Notes under the pieces: model-generated
Seen by the model: only the letters and a program-made list of their open reading frames with translations
Databases searched by the model: none
Told to the model about the DNA's origin: nothing
Part shown: piece after piece, positions 25,786 to 33,647 of the stretch
Position numbering within the stretch: position 1 is the first letter of the stretch
Layout of the letters: each line of letters starts with the position of its first letter
Position numbers and translations under genes: made by a program
DNA from: DATHTC01 sp963746805
Lineage (GTDB): Bacteria; Actinomycetota; Thermoleophilia; Gaiellales; Gaiellaceae
Direction: 5' to 3'
Length of the DNA: 64,000 nucleotides
NCBI GenBank assembly: GCA_963746805.1
Contig: CAVVCQ010000005.1
Span: 372,001-436,000, forward strand

Positions 25786-26770
25786 ATGCGGATCTTCAGC
25801 GGCATCCAGCCCACGGGCGCGAAGACGCTCGGCAACTACGCCGGCGGCTTCCGCCAGTACGCGGCCACGCAGGAGCAGTCCGACGAGGCGTTCTTCTGCA
25901 TCGTCGACCTGCACTCGATCACCGTCGACTACTCGCCGGAGGAGCTGCGGGAGACGACGCTCGACCTGTTCGCGATGCTGATCGCGACCGGGCTCGACCC
26001 CGACCGCTCGACGGTCTTCGCGCAGAGCCACGTCACGGCGCACCCCGAGGCCGCGTGGCTGCTGTCGGCGGTGACGAGCTACGGCCAGCTGGGCCGGATG
26101 ACGCAGTTCAAGGACAAGGGCGAGGGCAAGGAGTTCGTCTCGGCCGGCCTGTTCACGTACCCGGTGCTGATGGCCGGCGACATCCTCCTCTACCAGACGA
26201 CCCACGTCCCGATCGGCGACGACCAGCGCCAGCACCTCGAGCTCTCGCGCGACGTGGCCGAGCGCTTCAACGCGCGCTTCGGCGAGACGTTCACCGTTCC
26301 CGGACGGGATCTACCCCGAGGTCGGCGCGCGGATCATGGACCTGCAGGAGCCGACGGCGAAGATGTCGACGAGCTCGCCGCCCGAGGCGCAGGGCGTCGT
26401 GCGGATGCTCGACGACGCCGACGTGATCCGGCGGAAGTTCAAGACGGCGGTGACGGACTCGGGCCGCGAGGTGCGGCGCGGATCGGACAAGCCGGGCGTG
26501 ACGAACCTCATCGACATCCTCTCCGTCGCGACCGGCGACTCGCCCGAGGCGATCGAGGCGCGGTACGACGGCGAGGGCTACGGGACGTTCAAGTCGGACG
26601 TGGCCGAGGCGGTCGTCGAGCTGCTCGTGCCGATCCAGACCCGGTACCGGGAGCTCCGGGACGACCCGGCCGAGCTGCGGTCGCTGCTCGCGAAGGGCGC
26701 GGACAAGGCGCGGGAGGCGTCGGCGCCGACGCTCGCCGCGATGTACGACCGGATGGGCTTCGCCCGTTAG
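25786..26770 (+). CDS. trpS: Tryptophanyl-tRNA synthetase, frameshifted
   Basis: Class I aminoacyl-tRNA synthetase. First frame: RIFSGIQPTGAKTLGNYAGG (the TxGN variant of HIGH), FFCIVDLHSITVDY, YGQLGRMTQFKDKG, YPVLMAGDILLYQTTHVPIGDDQRQHLELSRD. A single-base change near 26305 shifts to MDLQEPTAKMSTSSPPEAQGVV (KMSTS loop) and the C-terminal helical anticodon domain ending MYDRMGFAR. An essential gene, so the shift is most likely an error. Repaired length about 328, normal. ATG 25786 follows a putative -10 TACACT, probably leaderless. Converges with a small membrane protein gene, sharing stop bases. Confidence 0.94.
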
Positions 26771-27078
26771 CGGCTCGGCACCGGCGCGAGCAGGCCGGCG
26801 AGCGCGCCGATCGCGCCCGTGCCGATCGCGACGAGGACGTCCGGGACGTCCGCGTCCTGCGTGAGGACGATCACCGTGCTCGCGATGATGACGGCGAGGA
26901 TCGAGAACGAGAGCGTGCCCACGACGATGCGGTAGATCCAGAGGTCGTGCTCGAGGGGCCGCGAGAGGCGCTCCAGCGCCTCCACGGGATCCTTCTTGAC
27001 CTCCTCCTGGAGCTCCGGGTCGCCCCGGACGAGCTCGGCGAGGTCGGTCGCGGACGTAGCGCGGCGGTGTTGCTCCAT
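26767..27078 (-). CDS. Small two-segment membrane protein, unknown function
   Basis: A 103-residue protein I do not recognise. The N-terminal half is charged (AELVRGDPELQEEVKKDPVEALERL), followed by two hydrophobic segments, IVVGTLSFSILAVIIASTVIVL and VLVAIGTGAIGALAGLLAPV, separated by a short acidic loop. A ribosome site (GGAG) precedes the ATG at 27078. Its TAA stop overlaps the trpS stop. Sits alone downstream of rluB, 54 bases away. Confidence 0.7.
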   Translation of the reverse strand: MEQHRRATSATDLAELVRGDPELQEEVKKDPVEALERLSRPLEHDLWIYRIVVGTLSFSILAVIIASTVIVLTQDADVPDVLVAIGTGAIGALAGLLAPVPSR

Positions 27079-27132
27079 GGACGCTCCTTGTTCGGCGGCA
27101 GGCCATCACTCTCCTGCACGGCCCAAAAGGCG

Positions 27133-27843
27133 TCAACGCACGCGCCGCTCGGCCTTCGCCGTGGCGGCTCGGAGGGCCGCGACCTCGTGTCCCTTCAGCT
27201 CGCGCCACTGGCCGGGAGCGAGCCCGTCGAGGTCGAGCCCGGCGAGCCGCGGCCGGTGCAGCTTGCGCACGGGGTGGCCGACGGCCTCGAGCATGCGGCG
27301 CACCTGGCGGTTCCGGCCCTCGTGGAGGACGAGCTCGACGCGGCCCTCGGCGAACCGCTTCGCCTTGGCCGGCGCGGTGCGCCCGTCCTCGAGGTCGACG
27401 CCTTCGCGGAGGCGGCGGATCGTCTCCTCGTCCGGGTCGCCTTCGACCGTGGCGATGTAGACCTTCTCGATCCCGTACCGCGGGTGGGCGATCCGGTGGG
27501 CGAGCTGGCCGTCGTTGGTGAGGAGGATCGCTCCGGTCGAATCCGCGTCGAGGCGGCCGACGGGGACGACGCGGACCGGGTGGTCGACGAGGTCGACGAC
27601 GGTACGCCGTCCCTGCGGGTCGCTCGCGGTGGTGACGACGCCGGCGGGCTTGTGCAGGAGGATGTACGCGAGCTCCTGACGCGCGACGGGCTCGCCGTCC
27701 ACCGCGACCCGATCGTGGCGCCCGACGTCGGTGTTGAGCTCGCCCGGCTTCCCGTTGACCGTGACCCGGCCGGCCTTGATCAGCTCGTCGGCCTTGCGGC
27801 GGGAGGCGACACCGGAGCGCGCGAGGAAGGCGTTGAGCCGCAC
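27133..27843 (-). CDS. rluB: Ribosomal large-subunit pseudouridine synthase, RluB/RsuA family
   Basis: Isomerises uridine in rRNA. The 236-residue protein has an N-terminal S4 domain (RLNAFLARSGVASRRKADELIKAGRVTVNG), then the synthase domain with ILLHKPAGVVTT, the catalytic Asp in GRLDADSTGAILLTNDG, LVLHEGRNRQVRRMLEAVGHPV and the final KLHRPRLAGL. Family members next to scpA/scpB usually act on 23S rRNA, which supports RluB; RsuA cannot be excluded. Separated from scpB by 157 bases containing palindromic elements. Confidence 0.9.
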   Translation of the reverse strand: MRLNAFLARSGVASRRKADELIKAGRVTVNGKPGELNTDVGRHDRVAVDGEPVARQELAYILLHKPAGVVTTASDPQGRRTVVDLVDHPVRVVPVGRLDADSTGAILLTNDGQLAHRIAHPRYGIEKVYIATVEGDPDEETIRRLREGVDLEDGRTAPAKAKRFAEGRVELVLHEGRNRQVRRMLEAVGHPVRKLHRPRLAGLDLDGLAPGQWRELKGHEVAALRAATAKAERRVR

Positions 27844-27865
27844 GCGGCCATTGTGGCCGTGTCCT

Positions 27866-27970
27866 GGTCTCAGAGACGGGTCAGGTCCGAATCAGGCGTG
27901 ACGGCCACGCGGGCATACGGTGTTGCGAGGCACGAATTGGCGCCTGCGGCCATGACCGGTCTCTGAGACC
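27866..27970. repeat. Pair of REP-like palindromes between scpB and rluB
   Basis: GGTCTCAGAGAC at 27866-27877 and GTCTCTGAGACC at 27959-27970 are exact reverse complements 81 bases apart. Each is also a near-perfect short hairpin by itself. The first is followed by GGGTCAGGTCC, a motif style seen in extragenic palindromes of many bacteria. They share a CTCAGAG core with the hairpin at 6669-6695. The rest of the 157-base gap (27844-28000) has no gene that I can see. Confidence 0.5.
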
Positions 27971-28000
27971 GAGCCACGCCCCTTCAGGCCGTGGCCGCTG

Positions 28001-28603
28001 CTACGCCGAGCGCTGTTCCGCGATCGCCGTGAGCCGCTCGCGGATCGCGTCCGCGTCGGCGCCGAGGTCGTCGAGCCGCGGCAGCTCGGCGAGGCTCGCG
28101 AGCCCGAAGACACGCTCGAAGAGCGGCGTCGTCCGGTACCGCACCGCGCCGCCGGCCTCGCCGTCCCGGCCCGACTCTGCGATCAGCCCCCGCTCCACGA
28201 GCCCGGCGACGGCCGAGTCGGCGGCCACGCCGCGGACCCGCGCGATGTCCGGCCGCGAGCACGGGCCGAGGTACGCGACGATCGCGAGCGTCTCGAGCGC
28301 CGCCTGCGAGAGCCCCTTCTGCACCGGCCGCTCGACCAGCCGCGCGCACGCGTCCGCCGCCACGCGGGAGGCCCGGAACGCCCAGCCGCCGGCGACGTGC
28401 TCGAGCACGATCCCGCTGCGCCCCTCGCGGTAGCGCTCGCCGAGCAGGCCGAGCGCGGTCTCGACGCGCTCAGCGTCGTCCTCCGTCGCCGCCGCGAGCT
28501 CCTCCACCGACAGTGGTTGCGAGGCGACGACGAGCAGCGCCTCGACCGTGCGGGCGAGCTGGTCGACGGGGTTGGACGAGATCAGGCGGAGCGGGCGATC
28601 CAC
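28001..28603 (-). CDS. scpB: Segregation and condensation protein B
   Basis: Kleisin-associated winged-helix subunit of the SMC condensin complex. The 200-residue protein has two winged-helix units: TVEALLVVASQPLSVEELAAAT near the N-terminus, and the signature ALETLAIVAYLGPCSRPDIARVRGVAADSAVAGLVERGLI, followed by YRTTPLFERVFGLASLAELPRL. GTG start at 28603, 22 bases inside the scpA 3' end, so coupled. Function inferred from family. Confidence 0.93.
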   Translation of the reverse strand: MDRPLRLISSNPVDQLARTVEALLVVASQPLSVEELAAATEDDAERVETALGLLGERYREGRSGIVLEHVAGGWAFRASRVAADACARLVERPVQKGLSQAALETLAIVAYLGPCSRPDIARVRGVAADSAVAGLVERGLIAESGRDGEAGGAVRYRTTPLFERVFGLASLAELPRLDDLGADADAIRERLTAIAEQRSA

Positions 28604-29337
28604 GGTGACTCTCTCCCTTCGACGTCGGTACGGAGAATCCTGATCGGGGCGAAGGGCGCGGCCTGCTCGAGCGCGACCTCGCCGCTCTTCCGCAGCTCGA
28701 GCAGCGCCAGGAACGCGACCGCCTGCTCCACCCGGGACAGGCCCGCGACCTCCTGCTCGAAGTCGAGGCGCCGCCGGCGGCGCAGCACCGCCCGGAAGCG
28801 CTCGACGAACTGCCCCACCGGCGGGAAGCGGAGTCCCATGTGCGACAGGGACGGTGCGGCCGGCGGCACGGCCAGCAGCCGCAGCACCGCCGCGAGCGAC
28901 TCGGCCTGCTGCGGGGCCAGCCGCCGCTCCGGCTGCGGCGCGAGCGGCGCCGGCCCGAGCCGGAAGAAGCGGTCGCGCTCGTGCTCGAGCCGCTCGGCGA
29001 GCCAGGCCGAGGCCTCCTTCATGCGCCGGTACTCGGCGAGGCGGCGCGCCAGCTCCTCGGCGGCCTCCTCGGGCTCGAGCTCGGCCAGCTCCGCCTCCTC
29101 GTCGGGGAAGAGCGCACGTGCCTTCAGCTCGAGCAGCGCCGCGATGAGGACGAGGAACTCGCCGCAGGCGTCGAGGTCGAGCGCGTCGCGCTCGAGCAGG
29201 CGCTCGACGAACGCGACGACGATCCCGGCCACGTCCACCTCGGCCAGGTCGAGCTCCTCCTTCAGCACGAGCGTCAGGAGCAGGTCGAACGGCCCTTCGA
29301 AGGCATCGAGATCCAGCTCGAGCTCGCGCACGACCAT
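28582..29337 (-). CDS. scpA: Segregation and condensation protein A
   Basis: Kleisin subunit bridging SMC heads. The 251-residue product begins MVVRELELDLDAFEGPFDLLLTLVLKEELDLAEVDVAGIV, the canonical FEGPLDLLL-type start, then ALDLDACGEFLVLIAALLELKARALFPDEE. A charged middle (EEAAEELARRLAEYRRMKEA) leads to a C-terminal winged helix with RVEQAVAFLALLELRKSGEVALEQ. ATG at 29337 chosen from homology. Sits 11 bases after lgt and overlaps scpB. Confidence 0.93.
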   Translation of the reverse strand: MVVRELELDLDAFEGPFDLLLTLVLKEELDLAEVDVAGIVVAFVERLLERDALDLDACGEFLVLIAALLELKARALFPDEEAELAELEPEEAAEELARRLAEYRRMKEASAWLAERLEHERDRFFRLGPAPLAPQPERRLAPQQAESLAAVLRLLAVPPAAPSLSHMGLRFPPVGQFVERFRAVLRRRRRLDFEQEVAGLSRVEQAVAFLALLELRKSGEVALEQAAPFAPIRILRTDVEGRESPWIARSA

Positions 29338-29348
29338 CGCGCGGGAAC

Positions 29349-30221
29349 CTAGCTTCCGCTTCGGACGCGGCCCTTCGGCACGGCCATCCGCGGCGGCGGC
29401 TTCGGCGCGTCCTGTCCGCGGCGGCGGCGCGGGCCGAGCCACTGCACCCAGAGGAAGACCGCGACCGCGAGCACGAAGATCACCAGCGACACCCACGCGT
29501 TCAGCCGCCACGGCCCGAGCTCGTGCGCAGGATCGACGCGGTACTGCTCGATCACGAACCGCCCGGCCGTGTACCACGCGACGTAGAGCGCGAAGAGCGC
29601 CGGCGGCCGGACGCGCCAGAGGCGGTCGACGAGCAGGAGCACGCCGACGCCGAGCAGGCTCCAGAGCGACTCGTAGAGGAAGGTCGGGTGGAAGGTGGGG
29701 CTGTCGAGGTACTGCGCCGGCCGGTTGATCGGGTCGATCTCGAGCCCCCAGGGCCGGTCGGTCGGCTTGCCGAAGAGCTCCTGGTTCCACCAGTTGCCCC
29801 AGCGGCCGATCGCCTGCGCGAGGAGGAGCCCGGGCGCGACCGCGTCCATGAAGCGCGTGACGCTCTCGCCGGAGCGGTGCACGACGATCGCGCCGACGAT
29901 CACGCCGAGGCCGATCCCGCCCCAGACGCCGAGGCCGCCCTTCCACACCGCGAAGACGCCCCACCACTCGTCGGGCACCTCGTTCCACGAGGTGATGACG
30001 TGGTAGAGCCGCGCGCCGACGATCCCCGCGGCGACGCCCCAGACCGCGACGCGGAAGACGAGGTCCCAGTCGCCGCCGCGCCGAACCCAGCGCACGCCGG
30101 TCAGCCAGATGCAGGCCGCGATCGCGAGCAGGAGCATCAGCCCGTAGGCGTGGACCGAGATCGGGCCGAGCTCGAGCTCGCCGCCGGACGGCGAGGGGAT
30201 GGACGCGAGGAGGGCGCTCAC
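29349..30221 (-). CDS. lgt: Prolipoprotein diacylglyceryl transferase
   Basis: Membrane enzyme that attaches diacylglycerol to the lipobox cysteine. The 290-residue protein has about seven membrane segments; visible are ISVHAYGLMLLLAIAACIWL, the key ARLYHVITSW region, KGGLGVWGGIGLG, and the signature AIGRWGNWWNQELFG. A basic tail (RRRRGQDAPKPPPRMAVPKGRVRSGS) follows the last segment. Substrates in this window include the lipoproteins at 10089, 16987 and 44701. It leads the lgt-scpA-scpB run; its promoter is in 30222-30264, back to back with the PadR promoter. Confidence 0.95.
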   Translation of the reverse strand: MSALLASIPSPSGGELELGPISVHAYGLMLLLAIAACIWLTGVRWVRRGGDWDLVFRVAVWGVAAGIVGARLYHVITSWNEVPDEWWGVFAVWKGGLGVWGGIGLGVIVGAIVVHRSGESVTRFMDAVAPGLLLAQAIGRWGNWWNQELFGKPTDRPWGLEIDPINRPAQYLDSPTFHPTFLYESLWSLLGVGVLLLVDRLWRVRPPALFALYVAWYTAGRFVIEQYRVDPAHELGPWRLNAWVSLVIFVLAVAVFLWVQWLGPRRRRGQDAPKPPPRMAVPKGRVRSGS

Positions 30222-30264
30222 GGCGGTCGGATTCTGCCGAGACGCCGGCTCCCCTGCACAGCGC

Positions 30265-30302
30265 TTGACCGATAGATAACGAGTATGTATAACGAGTATC
30301 TA
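30265..30302 (+). promoter_or_regulatory. PadR promoter with repeated operator, probable leaderless start
   Basis: TTGACC (30265-30270) and TATAAC (30288-30293) are separated by exactly 17 bases, a good sigma-70-type promoter. Initiation would fall within about four bases of the ATG at 30304, giving a leaderless mRNA. ATAACGAGTAT occurs twice, at 30276-30286 and 30289-30299, and TAGATA/TATCTA (30273-30278, 30297-30302) are inverted. These overlap the promoter and probably form the autoregulatory PadR operator. Confidence 0.7.
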
Positions 30303-30303
30303 C

Positions 30304-30810
30304 ATGCGCTCGGCGTTCCTCGCACTCCTCGCAGCGCGGCCCGCCCACGGCTACGAGCTGCGGCAGGCGCTCGAGCAGCGGTTCGGCTCGGCGCTCCCGC
30401 CGATGAACGCGGGTCAGGTCTACACCACGCTCGCGCGGCTCGAGCGCGACGGGCTGGTGGTCGGCGAGGACGTGCCCGAGGACAGCCGGCAGAAGCGGGT
30501 CTACGCGCTCACCGACGCCGGCCGCGCCGCGCTCGACGAGTGGGTGGCAGCGCCGACGCCCGGCCCCCGCCTGCGCGACGAGTTCTTCCTGAAGCTCGTG
30601 CTCGCCCGTGACGCCGGCGTGGCCGACCCGCGGCGGCTGATCGAGCGCCAGCGGCACGAGTACCTGCAGGCGCTGCGCGACCTGGCAGCGCTCGGACCCG
30701 ACGGCAACGGCGTCGCCTCGCTCCTCGCGGAGGGCGCGGCGCTCCACCTGGAGGCCGACCTCAAGTGGCTCGACCTCTGCGAACGGCGACTGATCGAGGA
30801 GGAAGGCTGA
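30304..30810 (+). CDS. PadR-family transcriptional regulator
   Basis: Winged-helix repressor of 168 residues: FLALLAARPAHGYELRQALEQRFGSALPPMNAGQVYTTLARLERDGLVVGE, then the basic wing DSRQKRVYALTDAGRAALDEW, followed by the helical PadR C-terminal dimerisation region. Start is the ATG at 30304; an upstream ATG at 30285 is out of frame. It has no Shine-Dalgarno and appears leaderless. Overlaps the ABC ATPase gene by TGATG and likely represses this exporter operon until it binds a small ligand. Confidence 0.92.
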   Translation: MRSAFLALLAARPAHGYELRQALEQRFGSALPPMNAGQVYTTLARLERDGLVVGEDVPEDSRQKRVYALTDAGRAALDEWVAAPTPGPRLRDEFFLKLVLARDAGVADPRRLIERQRHEYLQALRDLAALGPDGNGVASLLAEGAALHLEADLKWLDLCERRLIEEEG

Positions 30811-31547
30811 TGGCGACCGTGCTCCAGGCCCAGGGCCTGGCGAAGACGTACTCCGGCGACGGGATCGACGTGCTCGCGCTGCGCGGCGTCGACCTGGAGG
30901 TCGCCGCGAACGAGTTCGTGGCAGTGATGGGACCCAGCGGCTGCGGCAAGTCGACGCTGCTGCACCTGCTCGGCGGGCTCGACCGCCCCACGGCCGGCTC
31001 GATCGAGCTCGACGGGCGGCGCGTCGAGTCGCTTTCCGAGGCCGCGTGGGCGGTGCTGCGCCGGCGCCAGCTCGGCTTCGTGTTCCAGTTCTTCAACCTC
31101 GTCGGGACGCTGACGGTCGCGGAGAACGTCGAGCTGCCCGCGCGGCTCGTCGGTGCCTCCCCCGCCGAGGCGCGCCGCCGGCGCGAGGAGCTGCTCGAGC
31201 GCCTCGGCGTCTCGGCGCGGGCCGACACGCTCCCGTCGCGCCTCTCGGGCGGGCAGCAACAGCGCGTCGCGATCGCGCGGGCGCTCGTCAACCGCCCCGC
31301 CGTGCTGCTCGCCGACGAGCCGACGGGCAACCTCGACAGCGCGAGCGCCACCGAGGTGCTCGGGCTGCTGCGCGAGCTGAAGGCCGAGGGACAGACGCTC
31401 GTCCTCGTCACCCACGACGCCCGCGTCGCGGCCTCGGCCGACCGCGTGCTCGCGATGCGCGACGGGCTCGTCGTCGACGAGACCCGGCTCGAGGACCGGC
31501 AGGCGCCGGCGGCCCTCGTCTCGCAGCTGCTGCGGCTGGAGGTGTGA
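30810..31547 (+). CDS. ABC transporter ATP-binding protein, MacB/LolD type
   Basis: Cytoplasmic ATPase of an exporter. In 245 residues: Walker A GPSGCGKSTLLHLLGGLD, Q-loop FQFFNLVGTLTV, signature LSGGQQQRVAIARAL, Walker B LLADEPTGNLD and the H-loop VTHDARV. The NLVGTLT and GNLD features are typical of the MacB/LolD/FtsE subgroup that pairs with FtsX-fold permeases, as encoded next. The ATG at 30810 overlaps the PadR stop. The transported substrate is unknown. Confidence 0.93.
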   Translation: MATVLQAQGLAKTYSGDGIDVLALRGVDLEVAANEFVAVMGPSGCGKSTLLHLLGGLDRPTAGSIELDGRRVESLSEAAWAVLRRRQLGFVFQFFNLVGTLTVAENVELPARLVGASPAEARRRREELLERLGVSARADTLPSRLSGGQQQRVAIARALVNRPAVLLADEPTGNLDSASATEVLGLLRELKAEGQTLVLVTHDARVAASADRVLAMRDGLVVDETRLEDRQAPAALVSQLLRLEV

Positions 31548-31548
31548 G

Positions 31549-33312
31549 ATGACGCGCGTCTTCCTCCGGCTCGCGTTCTCCGGCCTCCGCCGCCGGGCCA
31601 CGCAGGCGACACTGACCGTGCTCGTCGTCGCGGCCGCCGCGTCGGCGCTCACGATCGCGCTCGGCATCGACCGCGTCGCCGACCGCTCGTGGGAGCGGAC
31701 GTTCGAGGCGACGAACGGCGCGCACGCGACGGTGCTCGCGCCGCCGGGCGACCTCGACGTCGCGGCGATCGAGCGGCTCCCCGGCGTCATTGCATCGACC
31801 GGCGACATCGCGCACGTCCAGTCGGAGTTCCGCCGCGACGGCGACCGGTACAGCCTGACGCTGCTGGGGACGCCGGGCTCGGAGCCCCCGCCCGTGAGCC
31901 GTCCGCTCGTGGACGAGGGTCGGTGGCCGTCGGCGCCCGGGGAGGTGGCGCTCGAGCGGAGCTTCGCGCGCTTCCTCGGCTTCCATCCCGGCGACACGAT
32001 CGCGACCCCCGGCACGCGTCTCCGCGTCACCGGCGTGGTGATCGTGCCCAAGTCGGAGCCGTACCCCACGAGCCAGCCGGGTCAGGCGTTCGCGTCGACC
32101 GCGACGCTCGCGCTCGTCCAGCCCGACCGATCCCGGTGGGCCCACCTCCTCGGCGTCCGGCTGGACGACCCCCTGTCCGTCCCGGCCTTCGCGGACGGCG
32201 TCCGCGAGATCGAGCCGCGGACCGGCGTGGAGAACTGGGTGGATGAGCGCGACGAGGCGCGCGCAGTCCTCGAGGCCGTGCGGATCGTGCTCGACATCTT
32301 CGGCGTGCTGCTCCTGCTCGCGGGCGGGTTCGTGCTCGCCACGCTGATCGGCGGCCGCGTGCTCGCGCAGACCCGGGAGATCGGGCTGCTGAAGGCGGCC
32401 GGGCTGACGCCGGGCCAGGTCGCGCGCGTCTTCCTCGTGGAACAGGTCGCGCTCGGATTTCTGGGCGTGGTGCTCGGGATCCTGCTCGGGACGCTCGCGA
32501 CGCCCCTCTTCGTCTCGCGCTCCGCCGCGCTGCTGAACGCCTCGGAGGTGCCGCCGTTCGACCTCTCCTCGGCGCTGCGGGTGCTCGCGATCGTGCTCGC
32601 GACGGTGACGGTCTGCGCCGCCGTCCCCAGCCTGCGGGCCGGCCGGCGCACGACCGCGTCGCTGCTCGCAGGCCCCGGGCCCGGCGGTGCGCGCCGGTCG
32701 CGCCTGGCGCCGCTCTCGCTGCCCCTCCCGCTCGCGCTCGGGCTGCGGGACGCGTTCCTCCGCCCCGGCCGGACGTCCCTGACGATGCTGGCGCTGGCGC
32801 TGACCGTCGCGTCGGCGACGGCGACGCTCGGGATGGAGGCGAGCTTCGACGTGCAGAGCAACCACGCCCCGGGCGAGCTGGCCGATCCCGTGAACGACGA
32901 CGCCGCCGAGGAGGCGACGCTGCGGCCGGTGGTCTACGGCCTCAACGCCGTGCTGCTCTTCGTCGGGCTCGTGAACCTGCTCGCGACGGTGCTGCTGAGC
33001 TTGCGCGAGCGCGTGCGCGACCTCGGGCTGCTGAAGGCGGTCGGCCTGACGCCGCGCGAGGTCGCGGCGAGCTTCCTCGCCTCGCAGGTCGCGCTCGCCG
33101 CGGGCGCGGTCGTGATCGGGATCCCGCTCGGACTCGGCCTCTTCCGCTGGGCCGTCGGCGCGACGGGCGGCACCGACGAGTTCGCCTATCCCGTCTGGTG
33201 GTGGCTCGTCCTGCTCGCCCCGCTCACGGTCGCGATCGTGGCCGCGATCGCAGCCCCGCTCGCCCGCCGCGCCGCAGCCGTGAGCGTCGTGGACGCGCTT
33301 CGCTACGAATGA
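31549..33312 (+). CDS. ABC transporter permease, FtsX/MacB fold
   Basis: A 587-residue permease with two FtsX cores. An N-terminal membrane segment (ATLTVLVVAAAASALTIALG) is followed by a MacB-like periplasmic domain (about 45-230), three segments with GGRVLAQTREIGLLKAAGLTPGQVARVF, then a second half with LTMLALALTVASATATLG and a near-duplicate core LRERVRDLGLLKAVGLTPREVAASFL, ending in APLARRAAAVSVVDALRYE. The duplication suggests two permease units in one chain. It begins one base after the ATPase stop. The probable role is export of, or resistance to, a hydrophobic compound. Confidence 0.92.
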   Translation: MTRVFLRLAFSGLRRRATQATLTVLVVAAAASALTIALGIDRVADRSWERTFEATNGAHATVLAPPGDLDVAAIERLPGVIASTGDIAHVQSEFRRDGDRYSLTLLGTPGSEPPPVSRPLVDEGRWPSAPGEVALERSFARFLGFHPGDTIATPGTRLRVTGVVIVPKSEPYPTSQPGQAFASTATLALVQPDRSRWAHLLGVRLDDPLSVPAFADGVREIEPRTGVENWVDERDEARAVLEAVRIVLDIFGVLLLLAGGFVLATLIGGRVLAQTREIGLLKAAGLTPGQVARVFLVEQVALGFLGVVLGILLGTLATPLFVSRSAALLNASEVPPFDLSSALRVLAIVLATVTVCAAVPSLRAGRRTTASLLAGPGPGGARRSRLAPLSLPLPLALGLRDAFLRPGRTSLTMLALALTVASATATLGMEASFDVQSNHAPGELADPVNDDAAEEATLRPVVYGLNAVLLFVGLVNLLATVLLSLRERVRDLGLLKAVGLTPREVAASFLASQVALAAGAVVIGIPLGLGLFRWAVGATGGTDEFAYPVWWWLVLLAPLTVAIVAAIAAPLARRAAAVSVVDALRYE

Positions 33313-33320
33313 GCGCCGGT

Positions 33321-33524
33321 CTAGAGGAGGATCCGCGCGGCGATGTCGTGCGCGCAGCCCTGGTCGCGGACGAGCGCGACGGCGGTGTGCAGGTCGACGT
33401 CGAAGCGCCCGGCGAGCTCCCTGGCCAGCTCCGGCGGGTAGCCGGCGCGCTCGAGCTCTTCCTGCCGCCAGGCCTGGACCCGGTCGCCTTCGGTGATCTC
33501 CTGTGTCAGTTCAGCCGCTGCCAT
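33321..33524 (-). CDS. Small hypothetical protein
   Basis: A 67-residue soluble protein I do not recognise. The middle reads WRQEELERAGYPPELARELAGRFDVDLHTAVALV, a helical pattern like a small UBA or HTH fold, then DQGCAHDIAARILL. A ribosome site (GAGGAGAG) lies before the ATG at 33524, which supports it as real. It is convergent with the ABC permease gene (8-base gap) and stands alone, with a strong hairpin 60 bases upstream. Confidence 0.65.
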   Translation of the reverse strand: MAAAELTQEITEGDRVQAWRQEELERAGYPPELARELAGRFDVDLHTAVALVRDQGCAHDIAARILL

Positions 33525-33583
33525 CTCGTCTCTCCTCGTCCCCTTCTTAGGACGTCTGTCCTCTCATTCGGTTGAACGACGTC

Positions 33584-33613
33584 GGCGGATCACCCCTTAC
33601 CGGGTGATCCGCC
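33584..33613. terminator. 12-bp stem-loop downstream of the secreted-protein gene
   Basis: GGCGGATCACCC (33584-33595) and GGGTGATCCGCC (33602-33613) are a perfect inverted repeat with a six-base loop. On the plus strand GAATTAAAAG follows; on the minus strand no U-run follows. It lies 34 bases beyond the stop of the minus-strand gene at 33648 and upstream of the small gene at 33524. A transcript end or insulating hairpin is likely; a true intrinsic terminator is not proven. Confidence 0.5.
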
Positions 33614-33647
33614 GAATTAAAAGAACCTTTACGGAGCGTTGAGAGAA

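Noticed and set aside
25770..25786. Third ECF promoter upstream of aroG
   Set aside because: GTGTAGAAG is present on the minus strand, but no GGGAAC lies 15 bases upstream.
26290..26320. Programmed frameshift in trpS
   Set aside because: No slippery heptamer or pause structure seen, and similar one-base breaks occur in many unrelated genes of the window.
30285..30611. Upstream ATG at 30285 as a separate 108-codon gene
   Set aside because: Out of frame with PadR, Arg/Ala-rich shadow sequence; the PadR frame has the recognisable winged helix.
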